A stretch of 64,000 nt of DNA. Origin: an endosymbiont of Bathymodiolus septemdierum str. Myojin knoll. GTDB lineage: Bacteria; Pseudomonadota; Gammaproteobacteria; PS1; Pseudothioglobaceae. A program made the position numbers and the translations under genes. Numbering within the stretch: the first letter of the stretch is position 1; each line of letters starts with the position of its first letter. This document shows positions 18,242 through 28,666 of this stretch, in pieces. The notes beneath the pieces are model-generated. The model did no database searches and was not told where the DNA came from. It was given only the letters and a program-made list of their open reading frames with translations. The DNA is taken from positions 124,001-188,000 of the forward strand of contig NZ_AP013042.1 in assembly GCF_001547755.1 (NCBI RefSeq), read 5' to 3'.

Positions 18242-18266
18242 AAGCGGATTTTAACAAAGATTACAC

Positions 18267-18554
18267 TTACTCGCAATTGTAGTTTTTGAATGAGCCTAAG
18301 TCGTTGACATTGTCGAAACCCATTTGCACTAAATAATTTTTAGCAGTGGATGAGCGGGCACCACTAACACAGTATAAAACGATGGCTTTACTTTCGTCGA
18401 GAATATTTTTGGCATTCATAACCGATTGCAAAGGCAGGTTAATGGCATTAGGCAATGATCCTTGTGAGAATTCAGAACTTGAACGAACATCGACCAATTG
18501 GGCACCAGCGGCTAAAAGTTTGCAGGCATCATCGCCCGAAAATGAGTTGAACAT
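18267..18554 (-). CDS. Single-domain rhodanese-like sulfurtransferase
   Basis: A 95-residue stand-alone rhodanese domain. LVDVRSSSEFSQGSLPNAIN (20-39) is the rhodanese N-terminal signature and the active-site loop is CVSGARSS (C62), so the catalytic cysteine that carries a persulfide is present. There is no export signal, so it acts in the cytoplasm. In sulfur oxidisers such proteins relay sulfane sulfur, but the exact partner cannot be read from this context. It is divergent from serS across an inverted repeat. Confidence 0.9.
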   Translation of the reverse strand: MFNSFSGDDACKLLAAGAQLVDVRSSSEFSQGSLPNAINLPLQSVMNAKNILDESKAIVLYCVSGARSSTAKNYLVQMGFDNVNDLGSFKNYNCE

Positions 18555-18578
18555 AGTATAATCCTTAATAAGTTTTTT

Positions 18579-18609
18579 GAAGGGGTGCTGATTTATCTAG
18601 CACCCCTTC
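18579..18609. repeat. Perfect 11-bp inverted repeat between divergent genes
   Basis: GAAGGGGTGCT (18579-18589) and AGCACCCCTTC (18599-18609) are exact inverse copies around a nine-base loop. It lies between the rhodanese gene and serS, both of which start away from it. No T-run follows on either strand, so it is not an ordinary terminator; it could be an operator or a leader hairpin. TATAAT occurs at 18620-18625, only nine bases before the serS start. Confidence 0.6.
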
Positions 18610-18616
18610 TATATAA

Positions 18617-19921
<1,305 letters not shown>

Positions 19922-19947
19922 ACAATTTTTTATTAGGAGAAAAAGCA

Positions 19948-20292
19948 ATGAATTTATTAGATTTAATCATATCACCAGCATTCGCTGAAGGCGAAACAAC
20001 TGCGGCGGTATCGGGTTTTGGTGGGTTAGACAATTTAATACCAATGGTATTGTTGTTTATCGTTTTTTATTTTTTATTAATTCGCCCACAGCAAAAGCGC
20101 GCCAAAGACCACAAGGCTTTATTGAAAGCCTTAAAAACAGGTGACGAAGTGGTGACCAATGGCGGCGTTATCGGCATTGTAAAGTCAGTTGATGAATCTT
20201 TTGCAACTGTTGAAGTGGCGAGTGGTGTGGTAATTAAAGTGCAAAAGCAAGGCATTAATCAAAAACTACCTAAGGGTAGTGCGAAAATTTAA
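19948..20292 (+). CDS. yajC: YajC, Sec translocase accessory subunit
   Basis: YajC is the small membrane protein that joins SecD and SecF in the Sec holotranslocon. The 114 residues have one membrane segment (about 31-50, with LFIVFYFLLIRPQQKR at its end) and the cytoplasmic strand-rich part LKTGDEVVTNGGVIGIVKSV. AGGAGA precedes the start. It lies 26 bases after serS and 16 before secD; the usual upstream tgt and queA genes are replaced by serS here. Confidence 0.93.
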   Translation: MNLLDLIISPAFAEGETTAAVSGFGGLDNLIPMVLLFIVFYFLLIRPQQKRAKDHKALLKALKTGDEVVTNGGVIGIVKSVDESFATVEVASGVVIKVQKQGINQKLPKGSAKI

Positions 20293-20308
20293 TAATTAGG
20301 TTAATTTA

Positions 20309-22165
20309 ATGAATCATTACTCAGGCTTAAAGAATGCATTGATTGCGTTTTTTTTACTACTTGCTACCTTGTATGCCTTGCCAAATATTTTCGGTTCGGA
20401 CTTGGCAGTGCAGGTTTCCAGTGCGGGCGATAAGGCGATTACATCGGCAGATTTAACCAAAATCACAAGCGTATTGAAAAATAAAGGAGCGGGCTATAAG
20501 TCGGTAACTTTGTCAAATCGTCGTATTTTGATACGCTTTGACGATACGGCGAGTCAGTTGTCTGCCAAAGATGCGTTGAAAGAAAATTTAGGTCGCAATT
20601 ATGTAACGGCGTTAAATCTTGCTCCTTCCGTGCCTAAATGGTTGACAAGTTTAGGTGGTAGGGCAATGTCATTAGGTTTGGACCTTCGTGGTGGTGTACA
20701 TTTCTTATTAGAAGTAGATATGCATTCGGTACTGCAGATGTCGATGGATAAATACTATAACGAATTGCGTACACTACTGCGGACTGAACGTTTGTATAAG
20801 CGGATTACCAAGCAGAATGACAGCATTGCAATTCAATTGAAAACGGCAGATTCAAGGGCGAAAGTGTTAAAGCTTATTAAATCAGAGTTGACTGATTTAG
20901 TGATTTTAGAAACGGATAATGACAATACCCTAATGATTTTTGTAGGTATTAGTGAAAGTGCGAAAAAACTGGCTAAAAGTAGTGCGTTGAAGCAGAATAT
21001 TACCACGCTGAGAAATCGTGTGAATGAGTTGGGCGTAGCAGAACCTATTATTCAACAGCAGGGATTAGAGCGTATTGTGGTGCAGTTGCCAGGTGTGCAA
21101 GATACGGCGAGAGCGAAAGAGATTCTAGGTGCGGTTGCAACATTAGAATTTAGATTGGTAGATGAAAAGAATGATCCGCAAACAGCGGTTCAATCGGGCA
21201 GAACGCCAGTTGGGTCGAAATTGTATTACTTTAAAGACGGTAGGCCTTTGTTATTAAAAACTCGAGTGATTGCAACGGGTGAGAATATTACTGGTGCAGC
21301 ATCTGGTATTGACCAAGAAAGTAGCACGCCACAGGTTAATATTACTTTGGATAGTGCAGGTGGTCGTGCGATGTTGGATACGACAAAGAAATACTTGCGC
21401 CATCGTATGGCAGTTGTGTTTATTGAGAATAAGGTGGAAACGATACGCAAAGATGGTAAGGTTGTGAAAAAGCGTACTAAGACTAAAGATATTATTAATG
21501 CAGCAACGATTCAAGGGACTTTTTCGTCGCGTTTTCAGATTACTGGTATTGACAGTGCCCGTGAGGCGCGTAATTTGGCTTTATTGTTGAGAGCGGGCTC
21601 ACTTTCAGCGCCGATTGAAATCATTGAAGAGCGCACCATTGGTCCTAGCTTGGGTAGCGATAATATCAATAAAGGTGTGTTGAGCGTAATTGTGGGGTTT
21701 GTACTGGTATTGCTCTTTATGGTGGCGCGTTATCGTGTATTTGGTGTGGTGGCAAATATAGCGTTAACACTTAATTTGGTGATGATTGTGGCAGTATTAT
21801 CGATGTTGCAAGCGACACTGACTTTACCAGGTATTGCTGGTATCGTCTTGACGGTGGGCATGGCAGTTGATGCGAATGTGTTGATTTTTGAGCGTATTAA
21901 GGAAGAATTGGGTGCGGGGAATAATATTCAAAAGGCCATTTCAAGTGGTTATGACAAAGCAGTATTGACGATTGCAGACGCAAATATTACCACGCTAATT
22001 GCGGCTTTGGTATTGTTCAGTTTTGGCACGGGACCGATTAAAGGTTTTGCGATTACTTTGTCTATTGGTATTATCACCTCAATGTTTACGGCGATTATTG
22101 TTTCAAGGGCGATTATCAATAAAATTTATGGTGGCAAAAAAGAAATAGAGGAGTTATCAATATGA
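20309..22165 (+). CDS. secD: SecD, Sec translocase proton-driven subunit
   Basis: SecD with SecF pulls exported proteins through SecYEG using the proton gradient. The 618-residue protein has the first membrane segment near 10-25, the SecD signature GLDLRGGVHFLLEVDM, a large periplasmic region with LRNRVNELGVAEPIIQQQG, and a C-terminal block of membrane segments ending in GMAVDANVLIFERIKEEL. It overlaps secF by four bases (ATGA). Confidence 0.97.
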   Translation: MNHYSGLKNALIAFFLLLATLYALPNIFGSDLAVQVSSAGDKAITSADLTKITSVLKNKGAGYKSVTLSNRRILIRFDDTASQLSAKDALKENLGRNYVTALNLAPSVPKWLTSLGGRAMSLGLDLRGGVHFLLEVDMHSVLQMSMDKYYNELRTLLRTERLYKRITKQNDSIAIQLKTADSRAKVLKLIKSELTDLVILETDNDNTLMIFVGISESAKKLAKSSALKQNITTLRNRVNELGVAEPIIQQQGLERIVVQLPGVQDTARAKEILGAVATLEFRLVDEKNDPQTAVQSGRTPVGSKLYYFKDGRPLLLKTRVIATGENITGAASGIDQESSTPQVNITLDSAGGRAMLDTTKKYLRHRMAVVFIENKVETIRKDGKVVKKRTKTKDIINAATIQGTFSSRFQITGIDSAREARNLALLLRAGSLSAPIEIIEERTIGPSLGSDNINKGVLSVIVGFVLVLLFMVARYRVFGVVANIALTLNLVMIVAVLSMLQATLTLPGIAGIVLTVGMAVDANVLIFERIKEELGAGNNIQKAISSGYDKAVLTIADANITTLIAALVLFSFGTGPIKGFAITLSIGIITSMFTAIIVSRAIINKIYGGKKEIEELSI

Positions 22166-23082
22166 AGGCGTTAAACATCCCTAAAATTGACTTTGTTGGT
22201 AGGCGTATTTACGCCATTATTTTTTCAATGCTGTTGATTGTTGCTTCTGTCTTTTCACTAACAACGAACGGTTTAAAATTTGGTATTGACTTTACAGGCG
22301 GCACTTTGCTTGAGGTGGGTTATCAGCAAGATGCGAATTTGGCTGAGGTGAGAGAGGTACTTAATAAAGCAGATTTTAACGGTGTGAATGTTCAATATTT
22401 TGGCTCAACCAAAGAGATTTTAATTCGCCTTGAGCCACAAAAGATTTCCAGTGCTAAACTCAGCTCTAAAATTATCCATTTATTGGGTAATGAAGTTGAT
22501 ATTCGCCGTGTGGAATTTGTTGGCCCTAAAGTTGGTGAAGAACTGGCTAATGATGGTGGTTTGGCAATGTTATACGCATTAATCGGTATTTTAATTTATG
22601 TGGCATTTCGTTTCGAATATCGTTTTGCTTTGGGTTCAATTTCTGCCCTTATTCACGATGTAATTATTACCTTGGGTATCTTTTCAATTTTTCAAATTGA
22701 GTTTGATTTAACGGTGTTGGCAGCGATTTTAGCAGTGATTGGTTATTCACTAAATGATACCATTGTGGTCTTTGACCGTATTCGTGAAAACTTCTTATCA
22801 ACACGGCATGCAGATCCTGCGAAAATTATTAATGATGCACTTAATCAAACTCTTTCTAGGACGATTATGACCTCAGTAACCACCTTATTGGTATTGGTGG
22901 CATTGTTCTATTTAGGCGGTGAAATTATTCACAGTTTTGCTTTGGCATTATTGATTGGTGTTGTTGTTGGTACTTATTCTTCAATTTATGTCGCAAGTAC
23001 AATGATTTTGGCGTTAGGTATTAGCAAAGAAGATTTGCTGCCGTCAGAGAAAGAAGCGCAGGCAGTTGATAATCGCCCTTAA
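22162..23082 (+). CDS. secF: SecF, Sec translocase subunit
   Basis: The 306-residue partner of SecD. It has the first membrane segment (about 18-33), the SecF signature GIDFTGGTLLEV (about 39-50), a periplasmic loop and the five-helix C-terminal block containing IGYSLNDTIVVFDRIREN. Translation is coupled to secD by the four-base overlap. A palindromic terminator follows 29 bases after the stop. Confidence 0.97.
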   Translation: MKALNIPKIDFVGRRIYAIIFSMLLIVASVFSLTTNGLKFGIDFTGGTLLEVGYQQDANLAEVREVLNKADFNGVNVQYFGSTKEILIRLEPQKISSAKLSSKIIHLLGNEVDIRRVEFVGPKVGEELANDGGLAMLYALIGILIYVAFRFEYRFALGSISALIHDVIITLGIFSIFQIEFDLTVLAAILAVIGYSLNDTIVVFDRIRENFLSTRHADPAKIINDALNQTLSRTIMTSVTTLLVLVALFYLGGEIIHSFALALLIGVVVGTYSSIYVASTMILALGISKEDLLPSEKEAQAVDNRP

Positions 23083-23111
23083 TACAGGGGGTTTCAATCC
23101 AAAATCCACAT

Positions 23112-23143
23112 AAAAAAAAGACCGCTACTGCGGTCTTTTTTTT
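23112..23143. terminator. Bidirectional terminator between secF and fabB
   Basis: Eight A residues plus GACCGC (23112-23125), loop TACT, and the exact complement GCGGTC plus eight T residues (23130-23143). It serves the converging secF and fabB transcripts. Confidence 0.92.
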
Positions 23144-23162
23144 ATTGTCTCAAGAAGGGTAT

Positions 23163-24380
23163 TTATTTCTTAAACTTTTCAAAGACTAAACAAGCATTCG
23201 TACCGCCAAAGCCAAAACTATTTGACATCACTCGGTTGAGCGCTTGTACAGTCGTTGCTTGAACGATTGGCACACCCTCAGCAGCCTCGTCTAACCTATC
23301 AATATTAACAGATTCTGCCATAAAATTATTTTGTAACATTAGTAATGAATAAATAGATTCATTCACACCTGCTGCACCTAATGCGTGACCAGAAAGGGAT
23401 TTGGTTGAGCCAACATTTGGCACATTGTCACCGAATACGGCTTTAATTGCACCTAATTCCTTGGCATCGCCAACGGGTGTTGAGGTGCCGTGTGCATTGA
23501 TGTAATCAATGGGGCCGTCAACGGTTGAAATGGCAAGTTCCATACATCGTTTGGCGCCTTCACCAGATGGGGCAACCATATCATAACCGTCAGAGGTAGC
23601 ACCGTAACCTGTTAATTCTGCAAGAATGGTTGCACCACGCGCCTGCGCATGTTCTAGTGATTCTAATACTAAGGCACCACCACCACCAGAGATGACAAAG
23701 CCATCACGGTCAGCATCATAAGCACGAGAGGCTTTTTCAGGGGTTTGGTTATACTTAGAGGACAATGCACCCATTGCGTCAAATAACATTGTTAATGACC
23801 AATCTAATTCTTCACCACCGCCTGCAAATACCACATCTTGCTTGCCCAATTGGATTTGCTCCATTGCATTACCGATGCAATGAGCACTGGTTGAACAAGC
23901 AGAACTGATTGAATAATTAATACCTTTGATTTTGAACATTGTAGAGAGGCAGGCGGAAGTTGTAGAACCCATGGTGCGAGGTACGCGGTATGGACCCACG
24001 CGTTTTATACCTTTCTCTCTCAAGATATCAGCCGCTTCAACTACATTTTGGTTGCTTGCACCACCAGAACCCATAATTAATCCTGTGCGAGGATTAGAAA
24101 CTTGGTCTTCGGTTAAGCCTGATTGCTTAATGGCTTCGTCTAAGGCAACGGCATTATAAATTGCCGCATCTGCCATAAAACGCTTCATTTTTCTGTCAAT
24201 GATTTCACTTGAATCTACTTCAGCAACTTGACCTGAAACATGGGATCTTAACCCTAATTCTGCATAGGTTTCATCAAATTTAATACCCGATTTTGCAGTT
24301 TTTAAAGACGCTAATACTTCGGTGCAATTTGCACCCAAACTTGAAACAATACCCATTCCTGTAACAACAACTCTTTGCAT
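23163..24380 (-). CDS. fabB: 3-oxoacyl-ACP synthase I
   Basis: FabB extends acyl-ACP and is needed for unsaturated fatty acid synthesis. The 405 residues show the Cys-His-His triad of the KAS I/II family: SSACSTSAH (C162), [14 protein letters not shown] and GHALGAAG. FabB rather than FabF is supported by its pairing with fabA: the fabA stop overlaps the fabB start by one base. Transcription ends at the shared terminator with secF. Confidence 0.95.
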   Translation of the reverse strand: MQRVVVTGMGIVSSLGANCTEVLASLKTAKSGIKFDETYAELGLRSHVSGQVAEVDSSEIIDRKMKRFMADAAIYNAVALDEAIKQSGLTEDQVSNPRTGLIMGSGGASNQNVVEAADILREKGIKRVGPYRVPRTMGSTTSACLSTMFKIKGINYSISSACSTSAHCIGNAMEQIQLGKQDVVFAGGGEELDWSLTMLFDAMGALSSKYNQTPEKASRAYDADRDGFVISGGGGALVLESLEHAQARGATILAELTGYGATSDGYDMVAPSGEGAKRCMELAISTVDGPIDYINAHGTSTPVGDAKELGAIKAVFGDNVPNVGSTKSLSGHALGAAGVNESIYSLLMLQNNFMAESVNIDRLDEAAEGVPIVQATTVQALNRVMSNSFGFGGTNACLVFEKFKK

Positions 24381-24904
24381 TAGAAGTTGCTCGTATCTGT
24401 GAATAATCCGACCTTTAAGCCAGTGGCCTCATAAATAATTTTACCGTCAACTTCCATGGTGGCATCGCCGATACCCATGTAAAGTTTGCGTGCGATGACG
24501 CGTGACAGGCTAATTCTATAAGTTACTTTCTTAGCCGTTGGCAATACTTGGCCGGTAAATTTAATATTACCCGAACCCAATGCACGACCACGACCAGGTC
24601 CACCTAGCCAACCTAAGTAAAAACCAATCAGTTGCCACATTGCATCAACACCTAAGCAGCCCGGCATAACGGGATCTTCGCTGAAGTGACAATCGAAAAA
24701 CCATAAATCGGGGTTAATGTCTAATTCAGCAATGATTTCACCCTTACCAAACTCACCCCCGTCTTCATTAATAGTGACAATCCTATCTAGCATTAACATT
24801 GGTGGTTTAGGCAATTGTGCATTGCCTGAACCGAATAATTCACCGTTGCCACACTGAATGAGTGTTTCGTAAGAATACGAATTTTGTCTTGTTTTATCTA
24901 TCAT
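24380..24904 (-). CDS. fabA: 3-hydroxydecanoyl-ACP dehydratase/isomerase
   Basis: FabA makes trans-2-decenoyl-ACP and isomerises it to the cis-3 form, the branch point to unsaturated fatty acids. The 174 residues form a hot-dog fold with the active-site segment [19 protein letters not shown] holding the catalytic His and Asp. [19 protein letters not shown] follows as in the family. The gene is the first of the fabAB pair and starts eight bases after metZ on the same strand, so it may also be read from the long upstream operon. Confidence 0.96.
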   Translation of the reverse strand: MIDKTRQNSYSYETLIQCGNGELFGSGNAQLPKPPMLMLDRIVTINEDGGEFGKGEIIAELDINPDLWFFDCHFSEDPVMPGCLGVDAMWQLIGFYLGWLGGPGRGRALGSGNIKFTGQVLPTAKKVTYRISLSRVIARKLYMGIGDATMEVDGKIIYEATGLKVGLFTDTSNF

Positions 24905-24912
24905 AACTGAAA

Positions 24913-26082
24913 TTATACCGAAAGTCCTTTGTTTATATCGTTTATTAAGTCGTCAGCGTCTTCTAATCCAATAGAAAGTCGAATCAATCCGTCGGTGATA
25001 TTAGCACTAATTTTGTCTTCATCGCTCAGACGCCCATGCGTTGTTGTTGCTGGGTGGGTGATGGTGGATTTTGTGTCACCCAAATTGGCAGTAATAGAAA
25101 AGATTTTAGTGGCATTAATTAATTTAAATGCTGCCGCTTGACCACCATTAACTTCAAAGGACACAATACCACCAAACCCTGACTGTTGTGTTTTTGCCAG
25201 TTGATGATGAGCGTGAGATTCTAAACCTAAGTAATGTACTTTATTTATTTTAGTTTGACCTTCTAGCCAGGTGGCAATTTTCATTGCATTCTCAGAATGC
25301 GCTTTCATTCTTAGGCTTAATGTATCCAACCCTTTAAGTACAATCCACGCATTAAACGCACTCAAACTAGGGCCTGTGGCACGAGTAAAGGTCGTTATTT
25401 GCTCAATAATCTCTTCATTACCCAAGACTGCACCTGCCAAACAACGACCTTGACCATCAATATATTTGGTGGCAGAATGAATGATAATATCTGCCCCTAA
25501 TTTAATAGGGGTTTGTAATGCTGGCGACAAAATTGCATTGTCTACCGCTAATAAAATATTGTTTGCCTTGCTAATTTTACTTAGCGCCTTGATGTTTACT
25601 ACCTCGCCCAATGGGTTAGATGGTGTTTCTAATAAGAATAATTTTGTGTCGCTTTCAATGGCATTTTCCCACTGTGATAAATCACCCAAATCAACATAAG
25701 TGATACCGACATTGAACTTACTCACAACGGTGTTAAGTAGTACGATAGAAGTGCCAAACATATTGCGCGAAGCCACAATGTGGTCACCCGATTTAACCAA
25801 TGCCATAATCACAGCAAAGATTGCTGCCATCCCCGACGCCGTAGCAACACACGACTCTGCCCCCTCAAGAGCGGCTAATTTCTTCTCAAAAGCATCCACC
25901 GTAGGATTGGTAAAGCGTGCATAAATATTACCCGGCGCTTCCTTAGAAAATCGTGCCGCCGCCTGCTCCGCTGAATCAAACTTAAAGCTGGAGGTCATAA
26001 AAATTGCTTCAGAATGCTCTTGTTCGTTGGTGGTTTGATAGCCTTCACGAATGGCTTTTGTGTTGAATTTTTTGTTTTTCAT
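24913..26082 (-). CDS. metZ: O-succinylhomoserine sulfhydrylase (PLP)
   Basis: MetZ makes homocysteine directly from O-succinylhomoserine and sulfide, fitting a cell rich in reduced sulfur. The 389 residues are of the Cys/Met metabolism PLP family: [20 protein letters not shown], the cofactor lysine in [12 protein letters not shown], and the C-terminal [14 protein letters not shown]. Assignment to MetZ over MetB rests on the classical folC-cvpA-purF-metZ order, here interrupted by a restriction-modification pair between purF and metZ. cystathionine gamma-synthase activity cannot be fully excluded from sequence alone. Confidence 0.85.
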   Translation of the reverse strand: MKNKKFNTKAIREGYQTTNEQEHSEAIFMTSSFKFDSAEQAAARFSKEAPGNIYARFTNPTVDAFEKKLAALEGAESCVATASGMAAIFAVIMALVKSGDHIVASRNMFGTSIVLLNTVVSKFNVGITYVDLGDLSQWENAIESDTKLFLLETPSNPLGEVVNIKALSKISKANNILLAVDNAILSPALQTPIKLGADIIIHSATKYIDGQGRCLAGAVLGNEEIIEQITTFTRATGPSLSAFNAWIVLKGLDTLSLRMKAHSENAMKIATWLEGQTKINKVHYLGLESHAHHQLAKTQQSGFGGIVSFEVNGGQAAAFKLINATKIFSITANLGDTKSTITHPATTTHGRLSDEDKISANITDGLIRLSIGLEDADDLINDINKGLSV

Positions 26083-26093
26083 ATTTTTATGCG

Positions 26094-27317
26094 TTAAATT
26101 TTTTTTCGGTAAATTACAAAATTATCGTTTTCTATATCTTTTTTCTTGATTGATATTTTTATTTTTCTTTCTGCTCCATTACTATTTTTTCCTTGCTTAA
26201 AATCTACTAAATATTTTTTATTAAATTGATTGATTTCCAATATAGCAAAATTATCCAGAATAACAGAGTGCTTCATTCTCGATAAATAACTATCTAATTT
26301 TTTAAACTTACCTTTACCAGTTTTTTCATAGCGTTCATTTATTTTTTTATTCCAAAATTCAGTAGTTAAGCCATTTTTATCTTTATCTTTATCTTTAATT
26401 GTACTATGGGAAAAAACTATATACCAAACTTTATTATATTGTCTTAATGCTTCGTTAATATTAGTTTTATCATTACCTATCAAATCTCTATCAACACCAT
26501 GTGCTTTTAAATCCCCATAAAATTGCTTTTCTTCAAACCATAAATCCAAATCTATTGCTGTATGTTCTTTATTTTGAACATACTGACAAATGTCTTGATA
26601 ACCAGGATTGTTTCTTAAAAATTCATCAAACTTATATTCTAAATAATATCCAGCCCATTCGCCAAGATAGGCTAAATTAAAATTATTATTCATCATTTCA
26701 ATGTAACAATCAACACCTAGCCAATTAGCATTTAAAGTGTTAGAAAAATCATTAAAAATATTTATTTCGTTTGATAAAGTGGTTTTTTTATTTAACAAAA
26801 CCACATCAAATGCCTTTTCAAAATTTTGTTCAGTAAAAACAATGATGTTATTTCCTTTTTTATCAGTTTTTTCAAATAGGCTTAATTCTTTTGCCTTGAG
26901 TATATCCATTGTATGGATGTGAGCACTTGCATTATTTGCTGAACTATTTTCATAACTTTGTTTATCAAAAATACAGAATACATTTGCATTGTCATAATGA
27001 TACACGCCTAATAGCAAGGTGTTTTTTTGTTTAGATATTGGTTTAAAGTTTTCACCAATTTGTATTCGTTTTTTATAATGCTCCCAATCATCATAATTGC
27101 CAAGTTTATCTTTTTTCCTACCTAAGTAAGTAATGTTTTTTACATATAAATTTATGTCTTTATTTTTATATTTGACAATGTAGGGATTTTTGTTAGATTT
27201 AATTTCTATATACTTCTGTTTAGATAAAAGTAACTTAATTTCATTTGGTTTTAGTTTTTCATCATAATCACTAACAACCCGCCCAGTTTTTGTAATTTGC
27301 TCTATTTTAATTGGCAT
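26094..27317 (-). CDS. Probable type II restriction endonuclease
   Basis: A 407-residue protein that I cannot match to a named enzyme, but it overlaps the cytosine methyltransferase gene by 11 bases on the same strand, the usual partner position. A likely PD-(D/E)XK core is IDLDLWFEEKQFYGDLKAHG (about 255-274), with D256 or D258 and the D269-L-K271 pair, followed by helix and strand RQYNKVWYIVFSHS. It is much more AT- and lysine/asparagine-rich than the flanking purF and metZ, consistent with transfer. Recognition sequence unknown. Confidence 0.75.
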   Translation of the reverse strand: MPIKIEQITKTGRVVSDYDEKLKPNEIKLLLSKQKYIEIKSNKNPYIVKYKNKDINLYVKNITYLGRKKDKLGNYDDWEHYKKRIQIGENFKPISKQKNTLLLGVYHYDNANVFCIFDKQSYENSSANNASAHIHTMDILKAKELSLFEKTDKKGNNIIVFTEQNFEKAFDVVLLNKKTTLSNEINIFNDFSNTLNANWLGVDCYIEMMNNNFNLAYLGEWAGYYLEYKFDEFLRNNPGYQDICQYVQNKEHTAIDLDLWFEEKQFYGDLKAHGVDRDLIGNDKTNINEALRQYNKVWYIVFSHSTIKDKDKDKNGLTTEFWNKKINERYEKTGKGKFKKLDSYLSRMKHSVILDNFAILEINQFNKKYLVDFKQGKNSNGAERKIKISIKKKDIENDNFVIYRKKI

Positions 27318-28662
27318 AACTTCTCATATTTTGAATAACTTTTTTAACTACTTCTATATTGACAGAGTTTCCTAGTTGTTTTAAAGCGATATTATTTTGG
27401 ATAGGTAGTGCAAAATCAACAGGAAAAGATTGTAATTTCTTAGTTTCCTTTGGCGTTAATCTGCGTTTGTATTTTCCAATAATTTGCGGTTGGTTCATTG
27501 CCACTAAAGTTGAAAATTTATTAGGTCTTTTGACTCGAATACCAGATGGTCTAAATTGAATTAAGCCCTCATAAATATTATCAATATCTGCACCAGCCTG
27601 CCATTCCATTTTTTGTTGTGTTGGTTTCATCCAATCTAAATAATTATATTTTTTTAGCCATTTGTCAATAAATTTTTTATTACGCTTATAAAGTTCTCTA
27701 TTTTTTAAAATAAAATTTACCTTCCATTTTGGCGTGTCAATAATTTTATAGTCTTTATTAAATTCCTTTGCCCATATTGGGTAACCAATGACTTTAATAT
27801 CAATACCTAGATAAAATTCATTCCAAGCCTCTAAAACTTTTGTTTCATAATCAGAAATATAGAACTCTTTATTAACAGGTTTTTTATCTACAATAGCGTA
27901 AGCTCCTTTTTCATTAGCTAAAGATAAAGAAGTAGAAAGGTTTAATGAAAATTTATCTTTTTTTATTAACGCCTTTTTAATGGCTGGTATAAAAATACGC
28001 TTTCTAATGGCTGGGATTCCAAAATCATCAGGGCTTAAAATTAAAGGACTGGTATTTATTGCATAACCCAATTCATCCAAAGTATTGCAAATTGTTTCAA
28101 ATGTTTTACCATTATCGTGAGTGACTAAATTTTGTACATTTTCAAGTAGTATGTAACTAGGATTATGGTGTTTTATAATTCTAGCGACATCAAAGAACAA
28201 AGTACCCCTCGTGTCTTCAAAGCCTTTTCTATGCCCTCCTTTAGAAAATGGCTGACAAGGAAAACCTGCAAATAAAAAATCAAAATTAGGGATGTCCTTT
28301 TCGTCAATCTTGGTAATATCACCTGCAAAGTTGCCTGAATAAAATAAATCTTTATTGTGCCTCAAAAAATTTGCTTCGTAAGTTTTTCGGGCATTTTCAT
28401 CAAACTCACTGGCAAAAACACACTTTCCACCTAAGCTTGAAGCGGCGAGGTGAAAGCCACCAATACCTGCAAATAAATCAATAAAAGTAAAATCAGGTTT
28501 ATTATAGTCATGTTCTTCTGTTTCAAAATGGTCTAATAACCCCACTTGAAAGGCATCCTCCACACCATCAAGTGTTTCTTGGTGTTCTAAGACTGGATAA
28601 AAACTACCGTATTCTTTTTTTGAGGAATAATCAATTTTAGAAATGTCTTTGATTTTTGCCAT
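27307..28662 (-). CDS. DNA cytosine-C5 methyltransferase of a type II restriction-modification system
   Basis: A 451-residue C5-cytosine methyltransferase. Motif I is DLFAGIGGFH (62-71), motif IV PCQPFS with the catalytic cysteine C136, motif VI ENVQN (174-178), motif VIII is the variant IRKRIFIP, and motifs IX-X include RRLTPKETKKLQSFP and LKQLGNSVN at the end. The target-recognition region between VIII and IX is long (about 230-390). It starts four bases after purF ends, so the pair sits inside the purF-metZ operon with almost no added spacer. Confidence 0.94.
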   Translation of the reverse strand: MAKIKDISKIDYSSKKEYGSFYPVLEHQETLDGVEDAFQVGLLDHFETEEHDYNKPDFTFIDLFAGIGGFHLAASSLGGKCVFASEFDENARKTYEANFLRHNKDLFYSGNFAGDITKIDEKDIPNFDFLFAGFPCQPFSKGGHRKGFEDTRGTLFFDVARIIKHHNPSYILLENVQNLVTHDNGKTFETICNTLDELGYAINTSPLILSPDDFGIPAIRKRIFIPAIKKALIKKDKFSLNLSTSLSLANEKGAYAIVDKKPVNKEFYISDYETKVLEAWNEFYLGIDIKVIGYPIWAKEFNKDYKIIDTPKWKVNFILKNRELYKRNKKFIDKWLKKYNYLDWMKPTQQKMEWQAGADIDNIYEGLIQFRPSGIRVKRPNKFSTLVAMNQPQIIGKYKRRLTPKETKKLQSFPVDFALPIQNNIALKQLGNSVNIEVVKKVIQNMRSYAN

Positions 28663-28666
28663 AGGG

